Assembly (NCBI RefSeq): GCF_002902965.1
Contig: NZ_CP026108.1
Coordinates: forward strand, 372,001-436,000
Reading direction: 5' to 3'
DNA: 64,000 bases
Source of the DNA: Paraburkholderia hospita
Lineage (GTDB): Bacteria; Pseudomonadota; Gammaproteobacteria; Burkholderiales; Burkholderiaceae
Below, in pieces: positions 1-8,566 of the stretch. The position numbers and the translations under genes were made by a program. Positions within the stretch are counted from its first letter, which is position 1, and the number at the start of each line of letters is the position of its first letter. A model generated the notes under the pieces. That model made no database searches. It was not told the origin of the DNA and was given only the letters and a program-made list of their open reading frames with translations.

Positions 1-507
1 TCACGCGACCCGCGACCTGCGCCGCGACATGGATGTGCACAGGGAGCGCACCGAGCTAGCATTCGCGGCCAGCGCCTTAGCCGCAAAGATGAGGCCCTCA
101 ACAAAGACGCCGCCATGGTACGGAAGACTGTACTCAACAGTAACGCCTAGTGGGTTAATGAGACACAACGTACCAAAGTGCGCTATCTGGTTACGGGTCT
201 TGGCTTTCTCAGCCCAGTCCTTTTCGGTAAGTCCCAGTCCCTTGATCTCTTCGCTTCGGAAAACGACCACCCTCATTTTCACCATACGATTCTTGTGCGA
301 GATCCATACAATTACGACTTCATCGGTTTCTTGTACGACCGCATCGGTCTCGTCGGCCTTAAAGTGGATATCAACGTGCGCGTCAGCCGGCAGATTCCAC
401 TCGGGTACCGCAGGTAATTCTTCGACAAGCTCTGACGGCAAATTTGCTGCTTGGAATTGCTTCAGCAGCGCCCCGATTGCCATATCCGCTTCCAAAATTA
501 CCGACAT
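1..507 (-). CDS. YbjN-like small protein, hypothetical
   Basis: A complete 168-residue reading frame whose stop lies at the first bases of the window. The start at 507 is preceded on the minus strand by a good Shine-Dalgarno (GGAGGT). The middle (about residues 45-110) has a hydrophobic beta-rich pattern that recalls YbjN/type III chaperone-like folds, and a second protein of that general look occurs at 41750-42241. No catalytic motif, signal peptide or membrane segment is seen. The C-terminal 20 residues are arginine- and serine-rich and may be poorly conserved. The function is unknown and the family assignment is tentative. Confidence 0.55.
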   Translation of the reverse strand: MSVILEADMAIGALLKQFQAANLPSELVEELPAVPEWNLPADAHVDIHFKADETDAVVQETDEVVIVWISHKNRMVKMRVVVFRSEEIKGLGLTEKDWAEKAKTRNQIAHFGTLCLINPLGVTVEYSLPYHGGVFVEGLIFAAKALAANASSVRSLCTSMSRRRSRVA

Positions 508-1056
508 CTACCGCACCTCCATGTTCGTTTCGGGGCCGTCAGGTCCAAATACCCGCTTTGCTCAGGACAGCCTCGGAGGATCGGCGGCCGAACCGATACA
601 CCACATTCGCATTGAACTGTTGCACAGGCTGATGGCAGCGATAGCTTCCTCGGCAGTGACTTTCCTTGTTTCCTATCTACGGTTATCGGCGTTTGCCGCG
701 CCGACTTGAGATGCCAATTCGAGGCTCGATGACGGCTCGAGGTCGCCCGTTACCAGTGCAGAACTGTACGCCCCGAGCGGGAGATGGCCCTGCGCTTCGT
801 GCGTATTGCTCGCGAGCCGTTCCAGGGTATCGCCGAGATGGAGAGGCTCATGTAATTCTGAGACTGACTCGACCTGAGGAAGCCACGAGTGGCGCGTGGA
901 AGCTGGGAGCGCGTCGCATTCGACCTGTACGCGAACAAAGACTATCCGAATTTGCATAATCCTTTCCGCGTGGGTAGTTCATCGCCTACGACGCCGGTTT
1001 CGTGGGCGTGATGAGGGGGTGCTTTGGACCTGGTCGCGCACGGTCGGTGGGATTGG
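508..1056. other. Inter-element stretch with no convincing gene
   Basis: No full-length gene is recognised. A short coding-looking plus-strand segment ends at a TAA near 855 (last residues FQGIAEMERLM), and a minus-strand segment near 560-670 also looks protein-like. Both lack a credible start and resemble gene ends left by rearrangement. The stretch adjoins the copied helicase fragment that begins at 1057, which fits a recombination scar. Confidence 0.4.
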
Positions 1057-1228
1057 CGCCGAATACGAGGTCGCCCTGGTTGCGGTCCATCAGGCGCGCA
1101 CCGGGATCCAAATTCGCTTCGACGGGGTAGGGCTTGATTAGGCGCTGGCAGAACCCGTGGATCGTCGAACAGGTGATTTCGTCGATGGCCGCGGACGACG
1201 CAGCAAGATTCGCGAGCTGGGCTGCCGA
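1057..1228 (+). repeat. 172-bp copy of part of the addA-like gene
   Basis: Base by base this matches 30063-30234, inside the AddA-like helicase gene, in the same orientation on the plus strand. I count four mismatches in 172 positions and no gaps. The copied piece covers the part of the helicase containing the STIHGFCQRL motif. It joins abruptly to IS110 transposase sequence on its right. Confidence 0.9.
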
Positions 1229-2023
1229 AACGACAGGCTCGATGCCGAGGCAATCTGCGAGGCCGCGGGCCGCCCGCACATGCGCTTTGTGCCCGTCAAA
1301 ACGGCAGACCAGCAAAACGTGCTGGTGGTGCACCGGATGCGCAGCGGTTTCGTCGAGGAGCGCACCGCGCTGATCAACCGGGTGCGCGGCGAACTGGTGG
1401 AGTTCGGCGTGTTCCTGCCGCAAGGCATCGACGCATTTCGTGCCCATTTTGTCACGGCACTGGAGAACGGGAGCAACGAACTGAACGGTGTCGCACGCAC
1501 TGCGCTGCTGCAAGGCTGGAACCACATTCAGGCCCTTGACCGGCAAATCACCTGGTGCGACGCTCAGATCGCCGCGCAGGTGAAGCACGACAACAATGCG
1601 CAGCGCGCGATGGCGGTTATCGGCATCGGACCGCTCACCGCATCGGCCGCCGTGGCGACCGTCGGCGACGCTCGCCTGTTCAAGAACGGACGGCAATTTG
1701 CCGCCTGGCTCGGCACGGTGCCCAAACAGGCGAGCAGCGGCGGCAAGACGCGGCTGGGCCGTATCACGAAGCAGGGCAACACGTATCTGCGCACGCTGCC
1801 GTTTCAGGGCGCGCGCTCCCCGGTCGCGAGCGCCCATCGACGAAAGCTGTCGCGCTGGATCGTTCAACTTCAGGCACGGGTGGGCTGGTATCGAACGCTG
1901 GTGGCGGTCGCCAACAAGCACGCGAGAATCCTGTGGGCAATTCTGGCCAGGGGCGAGCGTTTCAATCCTTCGTATGCTCCGACCCGCCCAGGTGCCGCCG
2001 GCCCTCGCACCGCAACCGCGTGA
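1229..2023 (+). pseudogene. IS110-family transposase, 5'-truncated
   Basis: The protein is recognisably the middle and C-terminal part of an IS110-family DEDD transposase. It has a DAEAICEA segment at its start and, in the C-terminal half, the conserved run IGIGPLTASA followed by RQFAAWLGTVPKQASSGGK and ITKQGNTYLRTL. The first 80-100 residues, including the first catalytic aspartate, are missing and replaced by the copied addA fragment. The open frame extends back to 1157 only because it reads through that fragment. The sequence from 2024 to about 2340 looks like the usual 3' tail of such an element. The remnant should be inactive. Confidence 0.85.
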
Positions 2024-2349
2024 CCGGACAGATGAGTAACCAAGCGTACAGCCATAAAACCCAATAGGGGAACTCCACACACGAGGACTCAACAGGCATG
2101 ATAGCGACAGGTCAGACCGGCAGCGGGCGAACTCGACAAAGCGCCAGGCGCTACATGATGTGTATTCGCCGCAATCTGGATGGAGTCCTGCTGCGCGGTT
2201 ACTATCCGGGCCCGGGCACCGCAACGATAGTGCTCAACAAGGCCGCTTATAGGTACGCAGTCTGTCTCGCCGCTGAATGCCCGATTGTCTCCTCCCGACC
2301 ACATGGGAGTTACATGGATGGATGAACAAACCCCGAGCTTGCAAAAATG

Positions 2350-2510
2350 GGAAAGTCCTTATAGGCGCTTTGATCCTGAAAGCCCTTACTGATCAATGAC
2401 TTGAACAGTCATGGTTTGCTTGGCGGGCGCCGACACGCGGCGCGTTGCTGCAAGCGGCTCTGCGCGATGCTACCGCCAGATTTTGCACGAAAAGGACGAC
2501 TACCCCGACA
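2350..2510 (+). repeat. Element-end sequence shared with 17512-17660
   Basis: This stretch matches the reverse complement of 17512-17660 closely, including CTTATAGGCGCTTTGATCC at one edge and a GGGTA-TCGTCC-type terminus at the other. A diverged relative forms the right half of the small element at 26340-26510. It looks like one end of an insertion sequence or of a related non-autonomous element. It runs directly into the helicase remnant at 2497-2833. Confidence 0.6.
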
Positions 2511-2833
2511 TTGCGTTGCTGACGTTCAATGGCCGCGACAGATCGACATTGTCGACGCTCGCCCACATCGGGCATCACGCGTTGCGCGGTTTCATGGGCG
2601 ACTACGACGAGCATGGCGCGCCGCGCTATCGCGACGGCGAGATCACCATGGAAACGGTCTATCGTTTCAAAGGGCAGAGCGCGCCCTGCGTGATCCTGAC
2701 GGGAGTCGACTTCGAACAGTTCGATGACACTGTGTTCCGGCGTCTGTTCGTCGGTGCGACGCGCGCGACGATGAAGCTGATCGTCGTCATGTCGGATCGC
2801 GCGGCGGCGCAACTGATCGAGAGAATGCCGTAA
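2411..2833 (+). pseudogene. UvrD-like helicase, C-terminal fragment
   Basis: From about 2497 the frame encodes the last 110 residues of a superfamily 1 helicase. It carries METVYRFKGQSAPCVILTGV, which matches the helicase motif V region, then VGATRA, the usual motif VI region, and ends in ERMP. The Walker A half is absent and the reading frame upstream is element-derived, so this is a fragment. A second, frameshifted copy of the same tail lies at 61975-62107, also followed by a relative of the next minus-strand gene. The two copies mark homologous arms at the ends of the island. Confidence 0.75.
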
Positions 2834-2846
2834 CGCGCGGTGCACC

Positions 2847-3350
2847 TTACTCGGCGTCGAGCAGCTGCGCGATCATGCGCAGAAGCTCGCGCCGCACCGC
2901 GCCTTGCGTCGACGAAGCCGCAATCAACCGGCCGAGCCGCGCAAGGGCCACCTGAGGCGACAACACGCCCGCGAGCGCCCAATGACCGGAGCGACGCTTC
3001 GGCAATTCCTCTTCACGCCCCGTGAACAGGACCATTTCAGTGCGGCCCGCAGCGAATGACGCCAGCACGGCGCGGTTGGCCTGGATGCTGTGCCAGCAGA
3101 ACGCGTCGTTCGCGCGGCGCGCGGGCTTGACCAGATGCACGACGATATCGGCATCCGTCTCACGCCGGACACGCGAGATCTTCCACACAATCGCTCCATT
3201 CATATCGGGCAGTTCGCTTGCCCACGACTGAACTTCTGATTCATCGAATCCCCAGAGCCTCAATGCGACGCGCACCGTCTGTCCGTTCTCGCGTGCAGCG
3301 CGATGAAGGTCCGTGGCGTTCGGGCGAGTCGTGTTCGTCGGCGTTGTCAT
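2847..3350 (-). CDS. Hypothetical protein, 167 aa (paralogue decayed at right end)
   Basis: A soluble 167-residue protein without signal peptide. The central block ELPDMNGAIVWKISRVRRE followed by ADIVVHLVKPARRANDAF is the best conserved part, because it is retained in the truncated paralogue at 62125-62443. I do not recognise the family. It is transcribed away from a serine recombinase gene, and two copies of the 17-bp palindrome lie between them. Reading leftward from the site at 3402-3418, a -10-like TCACAAT sits at the standard 9-bp distance, so this gene is probably a member of that regulon. Confidence 0.7.
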   Translation of the reverse strand: MTTPTNTTRPNATDLHRAARENGQTVRVALRLWGFDESEVQSWASELPDMNGAIVWKISRVRRETDADIVVHLVKPARRANDAFCWHSIQANRAVLASFAAGRTEMVLFTGREEELPKRRSGHWALAGVLSPQVALARLGRLIAASSTQGAVRRELLRMIAQLLDAE

Positions 3351-3401
3351 AGGTGAGGAGCACTCCCAGTGGTTGCATGACCGTCATTGTGAAAGGGCCT
3401 C

Positions 3402-3418
3402 GGGACAAACCTTGTCCA
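3402..3418 (-). promoter_or_regulatory. 17-bp palindromic operator, leftward promoter
   Basis: GGGACA-AACCT-TGTCCA. On the minus strand, nine bases after the TGTCCC half-site comes TCACAAT, which resembles a -10 element directed at the gene at 2847-3350. The equivalent site in the right-end copy (62495) has CCACAAT at the same distance. Confidence 0.65.
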
Positions 3419-3446
3419 GAGCGATGCGACAACGCGCAAGCGTATC

Positions 3447-3463
3447 GGGACACAGCTTGTCCC
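3447..3463 (+). promoter_or_regulatory. 17-bp palindromic operator, rightward promoter
   Basis: GGGACA-CAGCT-TGTCCC, a perfect palindrome apart from the 5-bp centre. CTATAGT starts at 3473, exactly nine bases further on, and the serine recombinase begins at 3508. It pairs with the site 45 bp upstream, so the two sites lie between divergent genes. Confidence 0.7.
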
Positions 3464-3507
3464 GTTCAGTTCCTATAGTTCCGCCGGGCCATATGACTCG
3501 GACAAGA

Positions 3508-4080
3508 ATGAGAATTGGATACGCGAGAGTTTCTACCGATGATCAAAACCTCGATCTGCAACTGGCAGCGCTAAAGAAAGCGGACTGCGACGACATCTTC
3601 ACCGATCAGGGCGTATCGGGCGCAAGGTTCTCCCGTCCGGGCCTCGAACAGACGATGGCGGCGCTATCGAAGGGCGATACCCTCGTCGTGTGGCGTCTGG
3701 ACCGGCTTGGACGCTCGCTCACGAAGCTCGTCGAACTCGTCGATGCACTCGGCGCGAGGGGCGTTCAGTTCGTCTCGCTGACCGAGTGCATCGACACCAC
3801 ATCGCCTGGCGGCACGTTTCTCTTTCACATCATGGCCGCGCTGGCCCAGTTCGAGCGCTCGCTGATCGGCGAACGGACCCGCGCCGGCATGGTTGCCGCG
3901 AAAGCACGCGGGCAGCACGTCGGCAGGCGACGCGCGATGACGCAAAGCGAGTGCGTCGAAGCACAACAGTTGCTCGCGCTGCAATCGTCGCAGGCCGTCG
4001 CGCAACGTTTCGACGTGCATCCGCGCACCTTGCTGCGCAGCTTGCGCCGATACGGCATCGAGACGCAGCGGACGGTTTGA
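3508..4080 (+). CDS. Serine recombinase (resolvase/invertase family)
   Basis: A 190-residue Pin/Hin-type serine recombinase. The N-terminus RIGYARVSTDDQNLDLQ carries the catalytic serine. VWRLDRLGRSLTKLVEL and the IMAALAQFERSLIGERTRAG helix follow, and a C-terminal Hin-like helix-turn-helix covers about residues 145-185. Length and motif order are those of a functional enzyme. A longer in-frame extension to 3313 lacks family similarity and crosses the operators, so the ATG at 3508 is chosen. It converges on a related recombinase 17 bp downstream. It could invert or resolve DNA locally or belong to a lost transposon; no partner transposase is adjacent. Confidence 0.9.
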   Translation: MRIGYARVSTDDQNLDLQLAALKKADCDDIFTDQGVSGARFSRPGLEQTMAALSKGDTLVVWRLDRLGRSLTKLVELVDALGARGVQFVSLTECIDTTSPGGTFLFHIMAALAQFERSLIGERTRAGMVAAKARGQHVGRRRAMTQSECVEAQQLLALQSSQAVAQRFDVHPRTLLRSLRRYGIETQRTV

Positions 4081-4096
4081 AGCACGCCTCGTGGTA

Positions 4097-4672
4097 TCAG
4101 AGGCCAGCAGAGTCCGCGTGAGTGACGGCGTTACGCAGCACACGTTGAATCGTGCGCGGGTGAACGCTGAACTTCGCAGCCAGCTCAACGATTGAAATCG
4201 TTTCCGACAGCACGAGCGCCTCGGCGCATTGCGCCTCTGTCATCGAGGCATGCCGCCCGATTCGTCTGCCTCGCTCTCGTGCGGCCTTCATGCCGCTGCG
4301 CGTGCGTTCGCTGATCAAGGTTCTTTCGAACTGCGCCAATGCCGCCATCATGTGAAAGATGAACGTGCCGCTGCCGGAAGTCGTATCGATCGACTCTGTC
4401 AGAGACTGGAAGCGGATGCCCCTTGATTCCAGTGTTTCGATCAACTCGACGAGCTTCGTCAGCGAGCGTCCCAACCGGTCCAGACGCCACACGACGAGTG
4501 TATCGCCGGGCTCGAGTTGCGTCAGCGTGTCATCCAGTCCGGGGCGGCGGAATGTCAAACCGGATACGCCGTGATCGTGAAAGAGCCGTTCACAACCGGC
4601 TGTCCTCAACGCAGATACCTGCAGATCAAGGTTCTGTTCTTCAGTCGAAACGCGCGCGTAACCAATCTTCAT
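4097..4672 (-). CDS. Second serine recombinase, convergent
   Basis: A 191-residue paralogue of the recombinase at 3508-4080. It has KIGYARVSTEEQNLDLQ with the catalytic serine, VWRLDRLGRSLTKLVEL, the MMAALAQFERTLISERTRSG helix and a C-terminal HTH (SIVELAAKFSVHPRTIQRVL). Both copies look intact. Two near-identical 22-bp imperfect palindromes (4739 and 4844) lie just upstream of this gene, between it and the EAL-domain gene, and are candidate crossover or operator sites. The right-end copy of the locus lacks this recombinase pair, which suggests that the recombinases and the EAL gene were inserted together as a 2.7-kb block. Confidence 0.9.
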   Translation of the reverse strand: MKIGYARVSTEEQNLDLQVSALRTAGCERLFHDHGVSGLTFRRPGLDDTLTQLEPGDTLVVWRLDRLGRSLTKLVELIETLESRGIRFQSLTESIDTTSGSGTFIFHMMAALAQFERTLISERTRSGMKAARERGRRIGRHASMTEAQCAEALVLSETISIVELAAKFSVHPRTIQRVLRNAVTHADSAGL

Positions 4673-4738
4673 TGTCGTGCCTCACCTGAACGCATTGTCT
4701 TGCCGCGCATGCCCGGCAATCGAGTGCTCTTCATGTAT

Positions 4739-4865
4739 TGACACAAAGGTTCCCTTTTGTCGCAGCGAAAAGCCGTGTCAACGGACACAGCAGGTTCATG
4801 TTTTCTCTCTGGTTTTTTTAAAGCGGTGAACTATGATGGATCGTGACACAAGGGAACCCTTTTGT
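4739..4865. repeat. Pair of 22-bp direct repeats, imperfect palindromes
   Basis: Repeats at 4739-4760 and 4844-4865 match at 19 of 22 positions. Each has the outline TGACACAA-(centre)-CCCTTTTGT and is partly palindromic. The differences cluster in the middle (GGTT versus GGAA). Start-to-start spacing is 105 bp, ten helical turns. They sit between the divergent recombinase and EAL genes and could be recombinase subsites or binding sites of a regulator. Confidence 0.6.
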
Positions 4866-4913
4866 ACCTCGCTGCGAGGGCCTTCGGCGAAACGGCGGGA
4901 TGGGTTCGGCGCA

Positions 4914-6137
4914 ATGAGTCATCGCAGGCTACATGGATTGAAGCCCGAACTCGAAACGTTGCTCAAACGCTTCGGTGTCGGACAGATTACGCGCAGCGGC
5001 AAACGGGTTTTGTGCATTGTCGCCAGCATCGTCAATCTTCCTCAGATCGAGCATGCATGCGGCGCACGGTTCATGTTGAACATGCGTCAGGTGCTGCGCG
5101 AACGCGCGCGCGATTTGTGCCGCGAGCATGCGGGCACGGTCGCTATGAGCGGCGAACATATGCTGTTCGTGTTCGATGCGCTCCCGTACGCGTGCCGCGC
5201 TCGCAGTGATATGGACATGCTGCCCGCCCATCTGCTGGATAGCATTCTTACGCGCCTGTCCGAGCGTCCCGTGCGATTCGGCGCGGCTGTCGCGTTTCCT
5301 CTGATGCAAGCCAGCATCGGCCGATTCGACGACGAGCCCTTCGACATCGCATCGGTCAATTCCGCGTTGTCCGTCGGCATAGCGGCAGGCGACTCGCAAG
5401 CACAGTTTGCGATGGACACACGCGTCGCGGAGTCAGTGTTCGGCGCGATGCATGACGGCCTGCTCGATTTCGACCTGGAGCCTATCTGCGACGCCAGGGA
5501 ACCGGCGGCGACACTCTATCTCGAAGCGCTGTTATGCAAGAAGGGCGATGCGTTGCGCGAGCGTCATCGGATCGGCTCGGAGGTGCGTGCGCTGGAACGT
5601 CTGGGCGTGGTGCGCCGCCTCGACAGATGGGGCGTGGGCGCGATCATCGACAGACTGAGGTCGAATCCGGACGCACGTCTTGGCTGCAATGTATCGGCGC
5701 GCAGCGCAGTCGTCGACGGCTGGTGGGCGCTCGTGTTCGCGACGCTCGCCTGCGAGCCCGATGTCGCGTCGCGGCTGACTGTCGAGATCACCGAGACATT
5801 TCCTCTTGCCCATCTGGACGCGACGCGCGAGTTCGTCGCTGCGCTCAGGTCCCTGGGTTGCCGGGTGGCACTCGATGACTTAGGTCATGATTTCGGCAGC
5901 CTGCGCAACCTCATCACACTCGGCGTGGACATCGTCAAGCTGGACCGCGCGCTTGTGGCCGCATGCCGCGACGACGGGCCGGCGGTTGCGCGCTTCGCGC
6001 AACTCATCGAACTGGCGAAAGTTTGCGCGAGTTCGATCATCGTTGAAGGAATCGAAACCCGACGCGACGCGCAGATTGCTTGCGCAAGCGGCGCCACGGG
6101 CCTGCAAGGCTATCTGTATTCCTCCGCTGCCAACTGA
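4914..6137 (+). CDS. EAL-domain protein with degenerate GGDEF-like N-terminus
   Basis: The C-terminal half is an EAL domain (cyclic-di-GMP phosphodiesterase family). YLEALL stands for the EALLR motif, then come NVSARSA, VEITET, the double aspartate ALDDLGHDFGSL, VDIVKLD with the catalytic lysine, VEGIET and GLQGYLYS. Most metal- and base-handling residues are present, so activity is possible. The N-terminal 170 residues look like a degenerate GGDEF domain (MSGEHML where GGDEF would be), probably non-catalytic. The frame opens at 4833, but that start overlaps the 22-bp repeat, so the ATG at 4914 is preferred. Its position just before a polysaccharide operon suggests c-di-GMP control of matrix production. 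Confidence 0.8.
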   Translation: MSHRRLHGLKPELETLLKRFGVGQITRSGKRVLCIVASIVNLPQIEHACGARFMLNMRQVLRERARDLCREHAGTVAMSGEHMLFVFDALPYACRARSDMDMLPAHLLDSILTRLSERPVRFGAAVAFPLMQASIGRFDDEPFDIASVNSALSVGIAAGDSQAQFAMDTRVAESVFGAMHDGLLDFDLEPICDAREPAATLYLEALLCKKGDALRERHRIGSEVRALERLGVVRRLDRWGVGAIIDRLRSNPDARLGCNVSARSAVVDGWWALVFATLACEPDVASRLTVEITETFPLAHLDATREFVAALRSLGCRVALDDLGHDFGSLRNLITLGVDIVKLDRALVAACRDDGPAVARFAQLIELAKVCASSIIVEGIETRRDAQIACASGATGLQGYLYSSAAN

Positions 6138-6215
6138 CTGTCGCGCCAATTGTGCATGCGTCGCGTTGGCATCCGCCAACGCATGCAGCGAACCGTCTCG
6201 CACTTGTCGGCCATG

Positions 6216-6232
6216 GAGACATGATTTGTCCC
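6216..6232 (+). promoter_or_regulatory. 17-bp palindromic operator (distal)
   Basis: GAGACA-TGATT-TGTCCC, 55 bp upstream of a second site. CCAGAAT lies nine bases downstream, a weak -10 match. Both sites precede the polysaccharide operon. Confidence 0.6.
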
Positions 6233-6270
6233 AAGCGCGACCCAGAATGCAACTACACAACAGACAGCTC

Positions 6271-6303
6271 TGGACATGAACTGTCCAGACAGACACCTAC
6301 AGT
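6271..6303 (+). promoter_or_regulatory. 17-bp palindromic operator plus -10 (EPS operon promoter)
   Basis: TGGACA-TGAAC-TGTCCA at 6271-6287, then nine bases, then CTACAGT at 6297-6303. The first operon gene starts at 6363, leaving a leader of about 50 nt. It is the best example of the operator/-10 arrangement in the window together with the ones at 3447 and 47918. Confidence 0.7.
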
Positions 6304-6362
6304 ACGTTGGGTCATTTGAGAACAATTAAAAGCAGCAGGCGAATAAACCGGTGCATCGATCA

Positions 6363-7421
6363 ATGAACTTCAAGCGCTTTCAAAACACTATTGTTTCCAC
6401 ATATCGAATCACGATGGCGGCGATTCTTCTCTTGATCGTCGTCGGCGTGATGTCGTACCTGTTTCTGATGGGCTTTTACGCCGTCAACCGCAACTGGTCC
6501 GCGCCGATCGTGCTCTCTCCGACGCAAGAGAAAGTTCTGGCGTATCAACCGCAGGTATCGGCGCTCGAAGCTGCGTTGCTAAAGAACCGCGTCGATCTCG
6601 CTACGGCGACTGAAAAGTTCCGCGTCATCAATGAGCAAATGGTCGATACGCGTGCGCTGATCGAACGGTTCGATACGGCTGCGCATAGCGAGTCGCATGC
6701 GCTCGCGGTGACGGAGGCAGATATCCGTTCCGCGCTCGGCAGAAAGCGGCTCGACTCCGTGCAAACGGAGAAGGCCGCATCCGCTGCGAAACCAATGCTG
6801 GCTTCCGTCGATACCGATCTTGCAGCCGGGCTGATTACCAAGGATCAGGCCATGTCGCGGCGCCTCAACATCCAGTCGACGATGAACGCGATCACCGATT
6901 CGCACATCAGCGAGATCACGTTGCGTGAACAGGCTCGGGCCGCGGCGGCTGCAAGCCGCACGCTCGGCGGCGGACAGGCCGCTTCGCTGACCGCATTGCA
7001 GTCGCTGACCAACGAGGCGCAATTGCGCATGACCCTCGCACAGGCGACGGTCGATGCTGAAACGGCGCGGCAATCGATCGACCAATTGCGTGCAACTGTC
7101 GCGAATGCCGAGCGTGTGTTGAGTGTCGCGAAACGTTCACCCTATTACCTCGCGTTGTCGCACAGCGTTCCTGTCGTGTTCGTCCAATACGACAACCTCG
7201 CCAACGCAACGCAGGGTGCTCCCGTTTTCGACTGCTATCTGCAGGTGATCGCATGCCGGAAGGTCGGCACGGTCGAGCATGTCTACGACGCGGAAGAGTA
7301 TGCACGGCAACCGCTCTTCAAGACCGATATCAAGGGACGATTTGCGCGCGTGTCGTTTTCTGTCAAATCCGCCGAGCAGTCGCCCGTTGTCTTTATCGGG
7401 CATAAGCCGCTGCTTTTCTAG
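6363..7421 (+). CDS. Membrane-anchored adaptor-like protein of polysaccharide locus
   Basis: A 352-residue protein with one N-terminal membrane segment (about residues 15-40: TMAAILLLIVVGVMSYLFLM) and a long helical region (about 65-270) of coiled-coil character. A C-terminal beta-rich part follows (about 275-352). This resembles HlyD/membrane-fusion-type periplasmic adaptors linked to glycan synthases, but no clear lipoyl motif is seen, so the role is inferred. ATG 6363 is preferred over GTG 6351 because the right-end homologue has ATG at the same place. It is the first gene of an operon preceded by two 17-bp operators. A frameshifted, truncated homologue starts at 62758. Confidence 0.7.
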   Translation: MNFKRFQNTIVSTYRITMAAILLLIVVGVMSYLFLMGFYAVNRNWSAPIVLSPTQEKVLAYQPQVSALEAALLKNRVDLATATEKFRVINEQMVDTRALIERFDTAAHSESHALAVTEADIRSALGRKRLDSVQTEKAASAAKPMLASVDTDLAAGLITKDQAMSRRLNIQSTMNAITDSHISEITLREQARAAAAASRTLGGGQAASLTALQSLTNEAQLRMTLAQATVDAETARQSIDQLRATVANAERVLSVAKRSPYYLALSHSVPVVFVQYDNLANATQGAPVFDCYLQVIACRKVGTVEHVYDAEEYARQPLFKTDIKGRFARVSFSVKSAEQSPVVFIGHKPLLF

Positions 7422-7483
7422 GCGGGGACATGGAAAGTCCAGAACGTCTATCGGAAAACGTGAATAACAACATAGCGGAATTG

Positions 7484-8566
7484 ATGCCCACCAAATTGAA
7501 AAGAACGCTTGTCTTTCTGCTTCTCTGTGCGTGGGGCACAGCAGGTGCGCAGACGTCGGCCGATGCTGAAAAGCAGGCGTATTGCCAGTACGTGCAGGAT
7601 CAGGCCGATGCCGAACGCGCGCTCGACACGGGAATCGAGGGCTTTGGCCGTCTCGGGCAATCGGACTCGAACCCTGAACTCAAGCAGGTCGTCGTCGGCT
7701 TGTCGAAGAGCTTGTCGCGGCATTTGCAGGGTATCTCGGCCTCACGCGCCGCGCAGCTCGAATGCGAGTTGTACGGCCGCGCGCTGAGTGTCGAGCGCTT
7801 CGTCAAATATGGCATGCCGTCCATCGACCGGAAGATCGCCGTCCGGCAGGCGGCCGACCTGAAGGACGTGCTCGACATTCTCGACGAGGAGATCGCAGCG
7901 GCGGACAAACGGCTGCGTACGGGTAACGGCACGCTGTCCGATCTGCTGACGCTCAGGCAACAGCGCGACCAGATGAGCACGCAGTATGTCGCGGCAAAAA
8001 TCGAAAGCACATCCGCGCAGGTACCGGACGTGCCGCAAGTCGATCTGAAGCAGGCGCTGGCCCAGATCGACGAGACGACGCTGGATCTTCAGGATGAACT
8101 GAACCACAAGCAGAAGTTGCAAGCTTGGGATGTCGCGCTGGTCGGCGGCATGCAGAAGCCGATCTCGGGTACTGCCATGAATACGTCGACGGGATACCGG
8201 CCGTTCGTGTCCGTCACGTTCACCTACAACTTCAACGCGGTGTCGTACGGACACAAGCTCGACAACGCAACCCGTTCGCTGATGACGATGCGGCGTCAAC
8301 TGAACGACGAACTCGCGCAGAAGGTAGACGGATTGCAAAAGAGTATGGCCGAGCGTTTGAACGTGCAGAAGGAAAGCCTTCCGCAACTGCTCGACGAGCA
8401 AAGCCGTCTGAGCGGCGAGTACGAAAGGCTGCGCACGCTGGATTCACCGGAAGCGCTACGAATGAAATCGCAGATACGCGTCAGTCTCGCAATGGCCGCG
8501 ATGAAGGTGCATCTCGCACGCTTGCAAATCACGTTACTTTCTCAGAGCTATGCGCAAGATCAATAA
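7484..8566 (+). CDS. Periplasmic/outer-membrane coiled-coil protein of polysaccharide locus
   Basis: 360 residues with a cleavable signal peptide (KRTLVFLLLCAWGTAGAQ), so exported. Two long helical stretches (about residues 100-210 and 265-350) flank a short beta-rich segment (GYRPFVSVTFTYNFNAVSYG) that looks like a membrane or barrel strand pair. The pattern resembles outer-membrane factor or export-channel helpers rather than an enzyme. The ATG at 7484 is preferred over 7430 because the signal peptide begins there. Its 3' end overlaps the dehydrogenase gene by 17 bp. Fragments of a homologue persist at about 63225-63450. Confidence 0.65.
   Translation: MPTKLKRTLVFLLLCAWGTAGAQTSADAEKQAYCQYVQDQADAERALDTGIEGFGRLGQSDSNPELKQVVVGLSKSLSRHLQGISASRAAQLECELYGRALSVERFVKYGMPSIDRKIAVRQAADLKDVLDILDEEIAAADKRLRTGNGTLSDLLTLRQQRDQMSTQYVAAKIESTSAQVPDVPQVDLKQALAQIDETTLDLQDELNHKQKLQAWDVALVGGMQKPISGTAMNTSTGYRPFVSVTFTYNFNAVSYGHKLDNATRSLMTMRRQLNDELAQKVDGLQKSMAERLNVQKESLPQLLDEQSRLSGEYERLRTLDSPEALRMKSQIRVSLAMAAMKVHLARLQITLLSQSYAQDQ

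Noticed and set aside
986..2224. 412-residue minus-strand open frame
   Set aside because: Runs antisense to the IS110 remnant and the copied addA fragment. The apparent similarity to helicase sequence comes only from the copied segment.
3402..3463. LexA (SOS) boxes as the explanation of the palindromes
   Set aside because: The proteobacterial LexA site is CTGT-N8-ACAG. The half-sites GGGACA/TGTCCC with a 5-bp centre do not fit.
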